From: Prevotella sp. MA2016
GTDB taxonomy: Bacteria; Bacteroidota; Bacteroidia; Bacteroidales; Bacteroidaceae
Assembly (NCBI RefSeq): GCF_000619825.1
Contig: NZ_JHUW01000011.1
Span: 1-64,000, forward strand
Length of the DNA: 64,000 nt
Direction: 5' to 3'
The position numbers were made by a program, and so were the translations under genes. Positions 42,891-51,794 of the stretch are shown here, piece by piece. Under the pieces are notes generated by a model. It saw only the letters and a list, made by a program, of their open reading frames with translations, did not search any database and had not been told where the DNA came from. The stretch's first letter is position 1. The number at the start of each line of letters is the position of its first letter.

Positions 42891-43933
42891 CAGCGTTTCT
42901 TCAAATAAACCAATGTGGGCAAATGGTCGCTATAGCCATTCAGCCATTTTCCTCCTGCTGTAGTACGCAGTGTATTACCTCTGTATGGACCTTCCTGCTG
43001 AATCAGATAGTCGCGACGGAACACCTGATAATCAAAGAGCTTCAATGTAGAGAAGTTGTTCTTACCATTCTTATTCAGCAAATTCGACGAGACGATAATC
43101 TGGTCGAACAGATTCCATGAGCCCTGAAACTGAAGAGTGCCCTGACCAGAGGCCAGCATATTCCACCAAGGATTATAAAGACCACCCTCCTCTACTTCGC
43201 TGATTTCACGCTTGGCACCCAGGCATTTTGACATCGACAAATCCTGAGGATCGTCATTCATATCACCCATGATAAACAGTTTAACCTTGGGATCATCCTT
43301 CTGCAACGAGTCTTTAACGACACGCAACTGTGAGCCGCCATCCTCTCGGGCATACGAAGGTGCACCTCGTGAAGGCAGATGATTAACAATAATCGTAACA
43401 TGCTCATTTGCCAAAGAACCACTTACAACCAGGAAACCACGGGTTGCTCTGTTAGCATCCTCCGGTCTATTATATATATAAGGTACGAGTTTAACGTTCT
43501 TAATCTTGAAGAGCTGGGGATTGTAAAGCAAAGCGCAATCGATGCCACGCTGATCGGGACCTTCGATATGCACAAACTGAAAGTTGCGAGCCTTCAAAGC
43601 AGGCTGGTTACAAAGATCGGTCAGACATTTTGCGTTCTCAACCTCAGCCACACCAATAGCAGCACAACCAACGCCAGGCAACTTATCGGTACCCATATCT
43701 GCCAGCACACGTGCCATGTTGTGCAACTTGCTCTTATACTTCTCAGCATCCCACTTATACGATCCGTCTGCTAAAAACTCATAATCGTTCTTCCCTTCAT
43801 CGTGAATGGTATCAAAAAGATTCTCAAGATTATAAAAACCAATGCCATACACTTGGAAATTCTTTTTCTTCTTGGCATGGCATCCCATCAAAACAAGGAG
43901 TAACAAAAACGTTAAAAACTGAAATTTACGCAT
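42890..43933 (-). CDS. Endonuclease/exonuclease/phosphatase-family lipoprotein
   Basis: The product has 347 residues with a lipobox L-M-G-C (Cys18) followed by basic residues. The EEP fold is shown by GFYNLENLFDT, VGVAEVEN-like residues, NHLPSRG, MGDMNDDP and the terminal YSDHLPTL, all expected metal and catalytic positions. Members act on nucleic acids, phospholipids or sugar phosphates; location as a lipoprotein suggests an extracytoplasmic substrate. First gene of a three-gene operon with the UDG-fold protein and udk. Confidence 0.85.
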   Translation of the reverse strand: MRKFQFLTFLLLLVLMGCHAKKKKNFQVYGIGFYNLENLFDTIHDEGKNDYEFLADGSYKWDAEKYKSKLHNMARVLADMGTDKLPGVGCAAIGVAEVENAKCLTDLCNQPALKARNFQFVHIEGPDQRGIDCALLYNPQLFKIKNVKLVPYIYNRPEDANRATRGFLVVSGSLANEHVTIIVNHLPSRGAPSYAREDGGSQLRVVKDSLQKDDPKVKLFIMGDMNDDPQDLSMSKCLGAKREISEVEEGGLYNPWWNMLASGQGTLQFQGSWNLFDQIIVSSNLLNKNGKNNFSTLKLFDYQVFRRDYLIQQEGPYRGNTLRTTAGGKWLNGYSDHLPTLVYLKKR

Positions 43934-44001
43934 ATTAATATTGTTTATGCTTGCAAAAATACCACAAAAAATTGAGTAAACAAAGAAAAAAACACAAAAA
44001 G

Positions 44002-44033
44002 TTTGTAAATTAGAAAAAAACTTCGTAACTTTG
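44002..44033 (+). promoter_or_regulatory. rpmE2 promoter
   Basis: TTTG (44002-44005), 20 bases, TAACTTTG (44026-44033). The AT-rich leader is about 46 bases. Confidence 0.75.
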
Positions 44034-44083
44034 CACCCGCTTTACGCGAAATTATATTTATAACATTAATATTTAAATTCAAA

Positions 44084-44338
44084 ATGAAAAAAGGTATTCA
44101 TCCAGAAAACTATCGCCCCGTCGTATTCAAGGATATGTCCAACGGCGATATGTTCCTTACGAAGTCTACTGCAAAGACAAATGACACTGTAGAGTTCGAA
44201 GGCGAAACTTACCCAGTGGTAAAAGTCGAAATTTCAAGCACCTCTCACCCATTCTATACAGGTAAGAGCAAGCTTGTTGACACCGCAGGACGTGTTGATA
44301 AGTTCATGAGCCGCTACGGTAAGGCTGCGAAGAAGTAA
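44084..44338 (+). CDS. rpmE2: Ribosomal protein bL31, type B
   Basis: The product has 84 residues and starts [18 protein letters not shown]. The zinc-binding CxxC motif of type A bL31 is absent, and the [12 protein letters not shown] and [10 protein letters not shown] segments are typical of type B. It is a large-subunit protein bridging the subunits. Monocistronic, followed by a terminator. Confidence 0.95.
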   Translation: MKKGIHPENYRPVVFKDMSNGDMFLTKSTAKTNDTVEFEGETYPVVKVEISSTSHPFYTGKSKLVDTAGRVDKFMSRYGKAAKK

Positions 44339-44360
44339 GATAAAACCGCAAAGAACATTA

Positions 44361-44407
44361 AAAGATGCGTCCATGGTAGTTGCATATGCCAAGGCCGCAT
44401 CTTTTTG
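44361..44407 (+). terminator. Terminator after rpmE2
   Basis: AAAGATGCG (44361-44369) pairs with CGCATCTTT (44396-44404), with an inner stem around CCATGG/CCAAGG, followed by T residues. Confidence 0.75.
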
Positions 44408-44424
44408 TATTATAACGACACGAT

Positions 44425-44976
44425 ATGAAAACAATTTATGACTTCACTGTCAAGGACAGAAAAGGCAAGGACGTATCTCTCAAAGAGTACGCCAACGAGG
44501 TATTGCTGATTGTAAATACAGCTACAAAATGTGGATTTACACCGCAATACGATGAACTAGAAAAACTCTACGAACAGTATCACAGCCAGGGATTTGAGAT
44601 TCTCGACTTCCCATGCAACCAGTTCGGACAGCAGGCTCCCGGTACCGATGAAAGCATCCATGAGTTCTGTAAGCTAAACTTTGGCACAGAATTTCCTCGT
44701 TTTAAGAAAGTAAAGGTGAACGGTGATGATGCCGACCCACTCTACAAGTTCCTGCAGGATCAGAAAGGCTTCGCTGGTTGGGATCCTAACCACAATCTCA
44801 CCCCAATCCTCGAAGACATGCTTTCAAAGGAAGATCCTGACTACAAGCAAAAGCCAGACATCAAATGGAATTTCACAAAGTTCCTGATAAACAAGAAAGG
44901 TCAGGTTGTAGCTCGCTTTGAACCTACAGAAAACATTGAGAACATCGCCAAGCAAATTGAAGAACTCTTGAAATAA
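44425..44976 (+). CDS. Glutathione peroxidase family (Cys form)
   Basis: The product has 183 residues. The peroxidatic residue is Cys36 in NTATKCGFTPQY, not selenocysteine. FPCNQFGQQAPGT and the later WNFTKFLINKKG segments are diagnostic. Bacterial Cys-type members usually use thioredoxin, which fits the thioredoxin reductase gene three bases downstream. It reduces hydroperoxides in the cytoplasm. Confidence 0.93.
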   Translation: MKTIYDFTVKDRKGKDVSLKEYANEVLLIVNTATKCGFTPQYDELEKLYEQYHSQGFEILDFPCNQFGQQAPGTDESIHEFCKLNFGTEFPRFKKVKVNGDDADPLYKFLQDQKGFAGWDPNHNLTPILEDMLSKEDPDYKQKPDIKWNFTKFLINKKGQVVARFEPTENIENIAKQIEELLK

Positions 44977-44979
44977 TTT

Positions 44980-45912
44980 ATGGAGCATACAAAATGTCTA
45001 ATCATTGGCAGTGGCCCTGCAGGATACACTGCAGCCATCTATGCCTCGCGTGCCAACCTAGCTCCTATCGAGTATAGCGGCATGCAACCTGGCGGTCAAC
45101 TCACCCAGACCACTGAAGTCGAGAACTTTCCTGGATACCCACAAGGTGTGGATGGTAACCAGATGATGATGGACCTACTGGAACAGGCTCAACGCTTTGG
45201 TGCTGATATCCGCAGCGGCGAAATTGTTAAGGTTGACTTCTCAAAGGCTCCATACATTTGCACTGCAGATGATGGCACGGAAATTGAAGCCGACACAGTG
45301 ATTATCGCCACTGGTGCATCAGCCAAGTATCTGGGACTGGATGACGAACGTAAGTATAACGGACAAGGCGTTTCTGCTTGTGCCACCTGCGACGGTTTCT
45401 TCTATCGCAAGAAAACCGTAGCTGTAGTTGGTGGTGGAGATACAGCCTGTGAGGATGCCCTCTATCTGGCAGGACTTGCCAAAAAGGTATATCTCATAGT
45501 TCGCAAACCATTTTTACGTGCTTCACAAGTTATGCAGCAACGCGTTAAGGAGAATGAGAATATTGAGATTCTGTTTGAGCACAACACACTTGGACTCTTC
45601 GGAGAGAATGGTGTAGAAGGAGCTCATCTTGTCAAGCGCAAGGGTGAACCTGACGAGGAACTTGTTGACATTACCATCGATGGTTTCTTCCTGGCTATTG
45701 GCCACAAACCCAATACAGACATCTTTAAGGATTGGCTGGATATGGATGAAACAGGTTATCTCAAGAAGATTGATGGAACACCAAAGACTAAAGTTCCTGG
45801 TGTATTCGTAGCAGGCGATTGCGCCGACCCTGTATATCGACAAGCAATATCTGCAGCTGGTTCTGGTTGCCAGGCAGCAATTGAGGCTGAGAGATATTTG
45901 CTGAATAGGTAA
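44980..45912 (+). CDS. trxB: Thioredoxin-disulfide reductase
   Basis: The product has 310 residues. FAD-binding IIGSGPAGYTAAIYA at the N-terminus, the redox pair in CATCDGFFY, the NADPH-binding VVGGGDTACEDA, and the FVAGDCAD end motif are all present. It passes electrons from NADPH to thioredoxin. Starts three bases after the peroxidase gene, forming a peroxide-defence operon, and is followed by a terminator. Confidence 0.95.
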   Translation: MEHTKCLIIGSGPAGYTAAIYASRANLAPIEYSGMQPGGQLTQTTEVENFPGYPQGVDGNQMMMDLLEQAQRFGADIRSGEIVKVDFSKAPYICTADDGTEIEADTVIIATGASAKYLGLDDERKYNGQGVSACATCDGFFYRKKTVAVVGGGDTACEDALYLAGLAKKVYLIVRKPFLRASQVMQQRVKENENIEILFEHNTLGLFGENGVEGAHLVKRKGEPDEELVDITIDGFFLAIGHKPNTDIFKDWLDMDETGYLKKIDGTPKTKVPGVFVAGDCADPVYRQAISAAGSGCQAAIEAERYLLNR

Positions 45913-45919
45913 TAAAAAC

Positions 45920-45951
45920 AGAAAAGGCTCGTTTCACAACGAACCTTTTCT
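45920..45951 (+). terminator. Terminator after trxB
   Basis: AGAAAAGG-CTCGTT (45920-45933) pairs with AACGAACCTTTTCT (45938-45951) with one bulge. The AT-rich sequence from 45952 to 46180 (about 230 bases) contains no gene or sensor-domain remnant that I can recognise. Confidence 0.8.
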
Positions 45952-46182
45952 AACAAAATTACTTAAAAAACTAAATTAATCAACCATAAACCTTAACCAT
46001 TAAAATCTTTTTCTGCTGCAAATATACAGCAAGTTTTTTAAATACATGTCTATTTTTAATTTTTTTATGTTCAAAATGCGTGATTTAACTCAAAATCAAC
46101 ATAAAATCACCATTTTTAAACATTTTAACTCTCCAAAACGCAATTTTTATCGAAAAAAAGATGAAGTATCAAAAAAAATAAC

Positions 46183-46190
46183 TATTTTTG
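46183..46190 (+). promoter_or_regulatory. -7 box of HTCS-like gene
   Basis: TATTTTTG lies 22 bases before the ATG at 46212, supporting this start and showing that the gene is not a 3' fragment of a longer one. Confidence 0.6.
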
Positions 46191-46211
46191 CACAACCAAT
46201 AATTATAAAGT

Positions 46212-47909
46212 ATGAACACCCATCTTCTATTAACTCTGATAGCAATGGCAATAATTGCCATTATTTTCCTCGCAGGAAGACGTCTATACCTGCGAAACCA
46301 GAAAGTGCGAAGACGCCTGCGGATGGGTGCTATTTTCACCAATATCACACACGAACTCCTTACACCATTATCAGTCATTTCTGCCTCTATCGACAAACTT
46401 CGCGACACAGAGCCACAGTATAGCCACGAATACGATCTAATACATTTCAACATCCAACGTATGGTTAGATTGCTGCAGCAGATCTTAGAGACCAGCAAAT
46501 CTGATGCTGGTCAGCTGAGACTTCTGGTAACACAAGGCGATGTGATGAAATATATCCGCCAGACAGCAGAATGCCTGGAGCCACTTATTGCAAAAAAAAA
46601 CATGAAGTTCTCCATAAACTGCCAACCGGAAAGCATGATGGGTTGGATTGATACCGACAAGCTCGACAAGATTATATATAATCTTTTATCAAACGCTGCC
46701 AAATACGGAAAAGAAGGAGGCACCGTATCCATCAGCGCCATAACCAATAGCAACTACGACGAGGTAGAGATAAAAGTATCTGATGACGGCGATGGTATCT
46801 CTCCTAAACAGATGAAACAACTGTTTAAAAGATTCCATGATGGTGACTATCGCCAGCACCAGACAATAGGAACAGGCCTAGGCTTATCACTCACTAACGA
46901 TTTGGTACGCCTCAACAGAGGAACCATCAAATGCCATAGTGAACTGGGCAGAGGTACTGAGTTTATAGTAAAGCTGCCCATCAAAAAAGAAGCCTTTGAG
47001 CCCGATCAGATTGATGAAAAACATAAGATAGACTTCAACATTCCTCAAAACACTATCGTAGATATTAATACACTGGTACCCGATGTAATTATCGAACCAG
47101 AAGAACCTAATGAAGATGGTTATAAAGTTCTTGTAGTAGAGGACAATTTGGATTTGCTGATGCTAATGCAGCAGCTACTTAAGACCAACTACCATGTGTA
47201 TATTGCAAGAAATGGGGTTGAAGCCATGAGAGTAGTACAGGAGAAAGAGCTTGATTTAATTATCTCAGATATTATGATGCCTGAGATGAATGGCTTAGAG
47301 TTAACGAAGACTATCAAAGCTGATCCCAACTTCAATCATCTGCCCATCATACTGCTGACTGCCAAGACACAAGAGGAAGATGAAAAGGAAGCGCTACAAA
47401 GCGGTGCCGACGAATACCTCAGAAAGCCTTTCCGCCTAGTAGATTTAAAACTACGCATCGACAATATCATAGAGAATCGCAAACGCATGCAGACGGAGTT
47501 TAGCCAGCTGAGTGCAGAAGAAGAGATTAAGCACATCTCGAAAGCACCAAGCCCTGATGAAAAGTTTGTGAGTCAGGTATTGGAACATATTCATGCACAT
47601 ATTGATGACGAAAGTTACGATCGTGACGCCTTGGCAGCTGATATGGGAACAAGTGCCTCAACACTATATAACAAGCTGCGATCCATCACAGGCATGAATG
47701 TATCAGCCTTTATCCGCGATGTCAGAATGAAAGAAGCCAGACGCCTTGGCATGGAGAATCCCAACCTTCGCGTCAGCGACTTAGCATACAGCGTTGGATT
47801 CCACGACCCACGTTACTTTGCAACCTGTTTCAAGAAACAGTTTGGCACTCAGCCGAAGGAGTTTTTAGAAAGCCTACAGAACTTGAAGCAAGGAGGGCAA
47901 GAAAAGTAA
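46212..47909 (+). CDS. HTCS-like hybrid regulator lacking a sensor domain
   Basis: The product has 565 residues. After one membrane helix (about 4-22) comes a HisKA domain with phospho-acceptor His47 in NITHELLTP, a HATPase domain (about 150-262, with DKLDKIIYNLLSNAAKYG, DDGDGIS and GTGLGLSL), a receiver domain (about 298-415, Asp353 in ISDIMMPEMNG, Lys in YLRKPF) and an AraC-type helix-turn-helix (about 455-555). This is the C-terminal half of a Bacteroidota hybrid two-component system; the usual ~700-residue periplasmic sensor is absent. It may be constitutive or sense through a partner. Its last 80 bases overlap the convergent symporter gene. Confidence 0.88.
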   Translation: MNTHLLLTLIAMAIIAIIFLAGRRLYLRNQKVRRRLRMGAIFTNITHELLTPLSVISASIDKLRDTEPQYSHEYDLIHFNIQRMVRLLQQILETSKSDAGQLRLLVTQGDVMKYIRQTAECLEPLIAKKNMKFSINCQPESMMGWIDTDKLDKIIYNLLSNAAKYGKEGGTVSISAITNSNYDEVEIKVSDDGDGISPKQMKQLFKRFHDGDYRQHQTIGTGLGLSLTNDLVRLNRGTIKCHSELGRGTEFIVKLPIKKEAFEPDQIDEKHKIDFNIPQNTIVDINTLVPDVIIEPEEPNEDGYKVLVVEDNLDLLMLMQQLLKTNYHVYIARNGVEAMRVVQEKELDLIISDIMMPEMNGLELTKTIKADPNFNHLPIILLTAKTQEEDEKEALQSGADEYLRKPFRLVDLKLRIDNIIENRKRMQTEFSQLSAEEEIKHISKAPSPDEKFVSQVLEHIHAHIDDESYDRDALAADMGTSASTLYNKLRSITGMNVSAFIRDVRMKEARRLGMENPNLRVSDLAYSVGFHDPRYFATCFKKQFGTQPKEFLESLQNLKQGGQEK

Positions 47910-49263
47910 GCAACCCGTTCATCATCAATAATTCGTAGCCGAAACGATAGCCTGCCAACTGCCAGGTTATCTCATCGATGGCGTAGCACAGCAAAGGCGA
48001 AGCAATGCAAATATATGGTACATACCGATCGTAAGGCTTCAGTTTGGTCAGCATACCAAAAGCGAAAAGCCCCAACAGCGGACCGTATGTATAGCCACAA
48101 ATGGTATAGATAGCATCAATCACGCTTGTAGAATTCAGCAATCTGAACAATATAATCATCACTACAAACAATATGCTTATACATAGATGGGCACGTTTGC
48201 GCAATCGTTCATCCCCTGCTCTACCGCGTATATCCACACAATAGCTGGTGGTTAATGATGTCAAAGCAGAATCAGCACTCGAGAACGATGCAGCCACAAT
48301 ACCTATCGTAAATGGAATCAGTACCGACAATCCACTGCGCTGAACAAATCCTGGCAGCAAAGAATCAGAGACACCTGATTCACCCAGCATCAGCAACAGT
48401 ACGCCTAACGACAAGAACAACAGATTGGCAGGCACAAAAGCCACGCCATAGGTACACATATCTTTCTGAGCCTCTTTAAGTGTTTTACACGTCAGATTCT
48501 TCTGCATCATGTCTTGATCAAGTCCGGTCATGACAATCACGATAAACACGCCACTCAGGAACTGCTTCCAGAAATTCTGTTTCGACACCCAATCGTCCAT
48601 CACAAACATCCTGCTATGCTCATCGGCAGCAATGGCACCGATGGCCTCTGGTATTGTCATGCCAAGTTCACCCACCACCTTATATATAATAAGGAGAAGC
48701 GCCGAAAACAAGCAGAGGGTTTGAAATGTATCTGTCCATACTAAAGTTTTAATACCACCGCCACGCGTATAGAGCCAGATGAGAGTAACCATTGCTGTAA
48801 CGGTAACGGCGAACGGAATGCCCATCTCATCGAACACGAACTGCTGCAATATCATACAAACCACATAAAAACGCACTACCGCTCCCGTCATTTTTGACAA
48901 TAAGAAAAACGAAGCACCCGTTTTATAAGCTCGCCGACCTAACCGCTGCCCCAGATAAGAATAGATGGTTGTGAGATTCAAACGATAATATAGTGGCAGC
49001 AGGATGAATGCCACCGCAAAATAACCCAGAATAAAGCCTAAGCAGGTTTGCATGTAAGTCATATCAATCCGCGTAACCATGCCAGGAACCGACACAAAGG
49101 TCACTCCCGAAATGGATGCTCCAACCATGCCAAATGCCACCATATACCAAGGCGACTGACGATTACCACGAAAGAACGTTTCGTTCGTCGCACGCCGTGC
49201 AGTCAGTCTGCTGATAGCAAACAAAACTGCAAAATATGCCAATATTATTGCAATCATCCACAT
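47830..49263 (-). CDS. Sodium:solute symporter family transporter
   Basis: The product has 477 residues from the Met of MWMIAIILAYF, chosen because the promoter box TACCTTTG (minus strand, 49273-49280) lies just before it. About 13 membrane helices; the SSS signatures near GMVGASISGVTF and AASFSSADSALTSL (sodium-site region) are present. Substrate unknown; sialic acid, sugars or amino acids are possible. The last ~20 residues run hydrophilic and are encoded within the 80-base overlap with the HTCS gene. Confidence 0.87.
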   Translation of the reverse strand: MWMIAIILAYFAVLFAISRLTARRATNETFFRGNRQSPWYMVAFGMVGASISGVTFVSVPGMVTRIDMTYMQTCLGFILGYFAVAFILLPLYYRLNLTTIYSYLGQRLGRRAYKTGASFFLLSKMTGAVVRFYVVCMILQQFVFDEMGIPFAVTVTAMVTLIWLYTRGGGIKTLVWTDTFQTLCLFSALLLIIYKVVGELGMTIPEAIGAIAADEHSRMFVMDDWVSKQNFWKQFLSGVFIVIVMTGLDQDMMQKNLTCKTLKEAQKDMCTYGVAFVPANLLFLSLGVLLLMLGESGVSDSLLPGFVQRSGLSVLIPFTIGIVAASFSSADSALTSLTTSYCVDIRGRAGDERLRKRAHLCISILFVVMIILFRLLNSTSVIDAIYTICGYTYGPLLGLFAFGMLTKLKPYDRYVPYICIASPLLCYAIDEITWQLAGYRFGYELLMMNGLLTFLALLASSSVGFLKTPSAECQTVS

Positions 49264-49293
49264 AATCGTGTGCAAAGGTACACTTTTTTTTAA

Positions 49294-49328
49294 AATTATC
49301 AATTATCAGCCGCCAATTATCAATTAAA
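49294..49328. repeat. AATTATC heptamer repeat in divergent promoter region
   Basis: Five consecutive 7-base units: AATTATC, AATTATC, AGCCGCC, AATTATC, AATTAAA. Four are near identical and all are in strict phase. The run lies between the symporter and trpB promoters. Confidence 0.7.
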
Positions 49329-49333
49329 AATAT

Positions 49334-49341
49334 TATCTTTG
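49334..49341 (+). promoter_or_regulatory. -7 box of trpB gene
   Basis: TATCTTTG directly follows the heptamer repeat. The ~60-base leader contains CTTGCC/GGCAAG, able to form a small hairpin; no Trp-rich leader peptide is seen. Confidence 0.5.
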
Positions 49342-49404
49342 CAGTCGGTAATCGGCCTTGCCGCTTGCTCAGGCAAGAATTTCAAATTCTAAAACTTAAT
49401 TATT

Positions 49405-50763
49405 ATGTCCAAACAAAAGAAATTCATCCTCCAAGAGAGTGAGATTCCCACACAGTGGTACAACATTCAGGCAGACATGCCAACCAAACCTATGCCTCCC
49501 ATCCATCCTGCCACCAAGCAGCCTCTGGGTGTAGACGATTTGGCACACATCTTCCCTCGTGAATGCTGTGTGCAAGAACTTGACACAGAACATCGCTGGA
49601 TTGATATTCCCGAAGAAGTACTTGAGAAGTACAAGTTCTATCGTTCAACCCCATTGGTTCGTGCCTATGCACTTGAAGAGGCTTTGGGAACACCCGCTCA
49701 CATTTATTTCAAGAACGAAAGTACCAACCCATTAGGTTCACATAAAATCAATTCTGCCATTCCCCAGTGCTATTATGCCAAGCAGGAAGGAACCACTAAC
49801 GTGACCACAGAAACTGGTGCCGGACAGTGGGGTGCAGCTCTTTCGTATGCCGCCAAAATCTACGGTCTCGACTGTGCTGTGTATCAGGTAAAGATTACCA
49901 TGCAGCAGAAGCCATACCGTTCGAGCATTATGCGCACCTTTGGTGCTGTGGTTGAGGGTTCGCCTTCGATGTCAACACGTGCCGGTAAGGATATTCTTAC
50001 TCGCGATCCAAATCACACAGGTTCGCTGGGCACAGCCATCTCTGAGGCTGTAGAATTGGCCACAAGCACGCCTAACTGTAAGTACACGCTGGGTTCGGTA
50101 TTGAACCACGTAGGTTTGCATCAAACCATCATCGGTCTTGAGGCCGAGAAGCAGATGGAGATGGCTGGCGAGTATCCTGATATCGTGATTGCCTGCTTTG
50201 GTGGAGGCTCTAACTTCGGTGGAATCGCCTTCCCATTCATGCGTCATAACCTGTGCGATGGTAAGAAGACTGAGTTCATTGCTGCCGAGCCCGACAGCTG
50301 TCCTAAGCTGACACGCGGACAGTTCCGATACGACTTTGGCGACGAGGCTGGTTACACCCCATTGCTGCCAATGTTCACACTGGGTCACAACTTCAAGCCA
50401 AGCAACATCCATGCTGGTGGCTTGCGCTATCATGGTGCAGGTGTGATTGTGAGTCAGTTGCTGAAGGACGGTTTGATGCGTGGTGTCGATATTCCACAGC
50501 TCGAAACTTTCGAGGCTGGTATGCTGTTTGCTCGCACCGAGGGTATCATCCCTGCTCCCGAGAGCTGTCATGCCATCGCAGCCACCATCCGCGAGGCTAA
50601 GAAGTGCATCGCAACTGGCGAAGAGAAGGTGATACTGTTCAACCTCTCAGGTCACGGACTTATCGATATGCCAAGCTACGACTCATTCATCAAGGGCGAC
50701 CTGCAGAACTACACCGTTACTGATGAGATGATTGCCGCTAACCTGGCCGAGCTTGATAAGTAA
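49405..50763 (+). CDS. Tryptophan synthase beta-like protein (TrpB2)
   Basis: The product has 452 residues, longer than canonical TrpB (~400), as for the TrpB2 group. The PLP lysine is Lys114 in NPLGSHKINSA, and the glycine-rich phosphate loop is CFGGGSNFGG. TrpB2 proteins join indole and serine to tryptophan, often without an alpha subunit; no trpA or other trp gene is nearby. Cytoplasmic. Followed by a clear terminator. Confidence 0.92.
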   Translation: MSKQKKFILQESEIPTQWYNIQADMPTKPMPPIHPATKQPLGVDDLAHIFPRECCVQELDTEHRWIDIPEEVLEKYKFYRSTPLVRAYALEEALGTPAHIYFKNESTNPLGSHKINSAIPQCYYAKQEGTTNVTTETGAGQWGAALSYAAKIYGLDCAVYQVKITMQQKPYRSSIMRTFGAVVEGSPSMSTRAGKDILTRDPNHTGSLGTAISEAVELATSTPNCKYTLGSVLNHVGLHQTIIGLEAEKQMEMAGEYPDIVIACFGGGSNFGGIAFPFMRHNLCDGKKTEFIAAEPDSCPKLTRGQFRYDFGDEAGYTPLLPMFTLGHNFKPSNIHAGGLRYHGAGVIVSQLLKDGLMRGVDIPQLETFEAGMLFARTEGIIPAPESCHAIAATIREAKKCIATGEEKVILFNLSGHGLIDMPSYDSFIKGDLQNYTVTDEMIAANLAELDK

Positions 50764-50793
50764 TCGCTTACTAGATACTATATCTACAATAGA

Positions 50794-50827
50794 AATCCCC
50801 ACTCGCTTGAGTGGGGATTATTGTTTT
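50794..50827 (+). terminator. Terminator after trpB
   Basis: Perfect 11-base arms AATCCCCACTC (50794-50804) and GAGTGGGGATT (50809-50819), four-base loop, then ATTGTTTT. It ends just before the stop of the convergent barrel gene and may act in both directions. Confidence 0.88.
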
Positions 50828-50830
50828 CGC

Positions 50831-51616
50831 TTAGAATATGCGACCAGTAATCGTAAGTTTCAGTACTGGATAAACGGTCCATTTATCAATGATCTTTGAT
50901 AAGTCATCATCGCTATCGTTCAACTCGTTTATCTTAACCTCCTTATTGTCTTGATATACTTTAAGCTTTCCCATAAACTGGCAGCCAGCCTCGAAACGAA
51001 AACCTACGCGATGCTTGGGTACCAGGCGTCCCACACCCAGTCCGACGTACGGACGGAAATTCTTTACACGGATATCACCATTAACATCACCCTTCTCGTC
51101 AAACTTAATGTCATATTTGTCAAGCTCGGCTATGAACATGTCCTTCAGCTGAGGACCGATAACGGGATCGCTACCATATTTGGTAAATGCAGCACTAACC
51201 ACATCGCTATGACCAGTGAGCTCAGCCATCTTCTTTCCTCCTATAGACATTCCTCCCGCTAGGAAGAACGACGATTTGTCGCCAAAAGGATAAACATTCA
51301 GCTTCACATCAAATGTGGTTCGCTTAAAGTTTCCAGTAATTTTCACCTTATCCTCAGTGGGGATGTCGTATCCTGCAGGAATATTGAAGTCGACGTTTAC
51401 ATCGCCCTTAACCTTGATACCAGGTAGAAAGTTCACACCAGCACTCAGCTCCAGATAGTCGGTAATAGGTGCAGCTACACCCACGCCGATACCCTCGGTG
51501 CTTGCCGATACATTCACCCCAACGTGGTTAAAAACCCCACGCTCATAATACTCTTGTGCCGATGCAGTAGCTATTCCCATCAACAACGCAAAACATGCAA
51601 TCAGTTGTTTTTTCAT
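50831..51616 (-). CDS. Outer-membrane beta-barrel-like protein
   Basis: The product has 261 residues with a signal peptide (about 1-20, ending TASAQ). The mature part is an alternating beta-strand protein (VNVSASTEGIGVGVAAP, KLNVYPFGDKSSFFLAGG) with Gly-rich turns and a terminal aromatic (ending RIF), as in small outer-membrane barrels. No named family is recognised. Monocistronic; minus-strand promoter box TATCTTTG near 51664-51671. Downstream-facing neighbours do not suggest a role. Confidence 0.75.
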   Translation of the reverse strand: MKKQLIACFALLMGIATASAQEYYERGVFNHVGVNVSASTEGIGVGVAAPITDYLELSAGVNFLPGIKVKGDVNVDFNIPAGYDIPTEDKVKITGNFKRTTFDVKLNVYPFGDKSSFFLAGGMSIGGKKMAELTGHSDVVSAAFTKYGSDPVIGPQLKDMFIAELDKYDIKFDEKGDVNGDIRVKNFRPYVGLGVGRLVPKHRVGFRFEAGCQFMGKLKVYQDNKEVKINELNDSDDDLSKIIDKWTVYPVLKLTITGRIF

Positions 51617-51728
51617 ATTCGTAAGTGTTTGATATTTAGTAATAACATGTTCCTAACAATTGCAAAGATAAATATATTCTTCCTAAAATGCAAATTTTTA
51701 CTCTAAAAAAAGTACCTAAAGAAAAAAT

Positions 51729-51768
51729 GCACTCTAAGTACTTTGCAATTGAAAAGTACCTAGAGTGC
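51729..51768. repeat. Imperfect inverted repeat upstream of barrel gene
   Basis: GCACTCTAAGTACTTT and AAAAGTACCTAGAGTGC are near-perfect inverted arms (one mismatch) with a short loop. The sequence AAAAGTACCTA also occurs at about 51706-51718. The repeat lies between the barrel gene promoter and the end of the DUF4293 gene; it could be a terminator of the bamD operon on the minus strand or an operator. Confidence 0.5.
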
Positions 51769-51794
51769 AAATTACACCTAAAACTTATCGTTTT

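Noticed and set aside
49342..49404. Tryptophan attenuator or T-box before trpB
   Set aside because: The leader is only about 60 bases, with a small hairpin, no Trp codon run and no T-box sequence.
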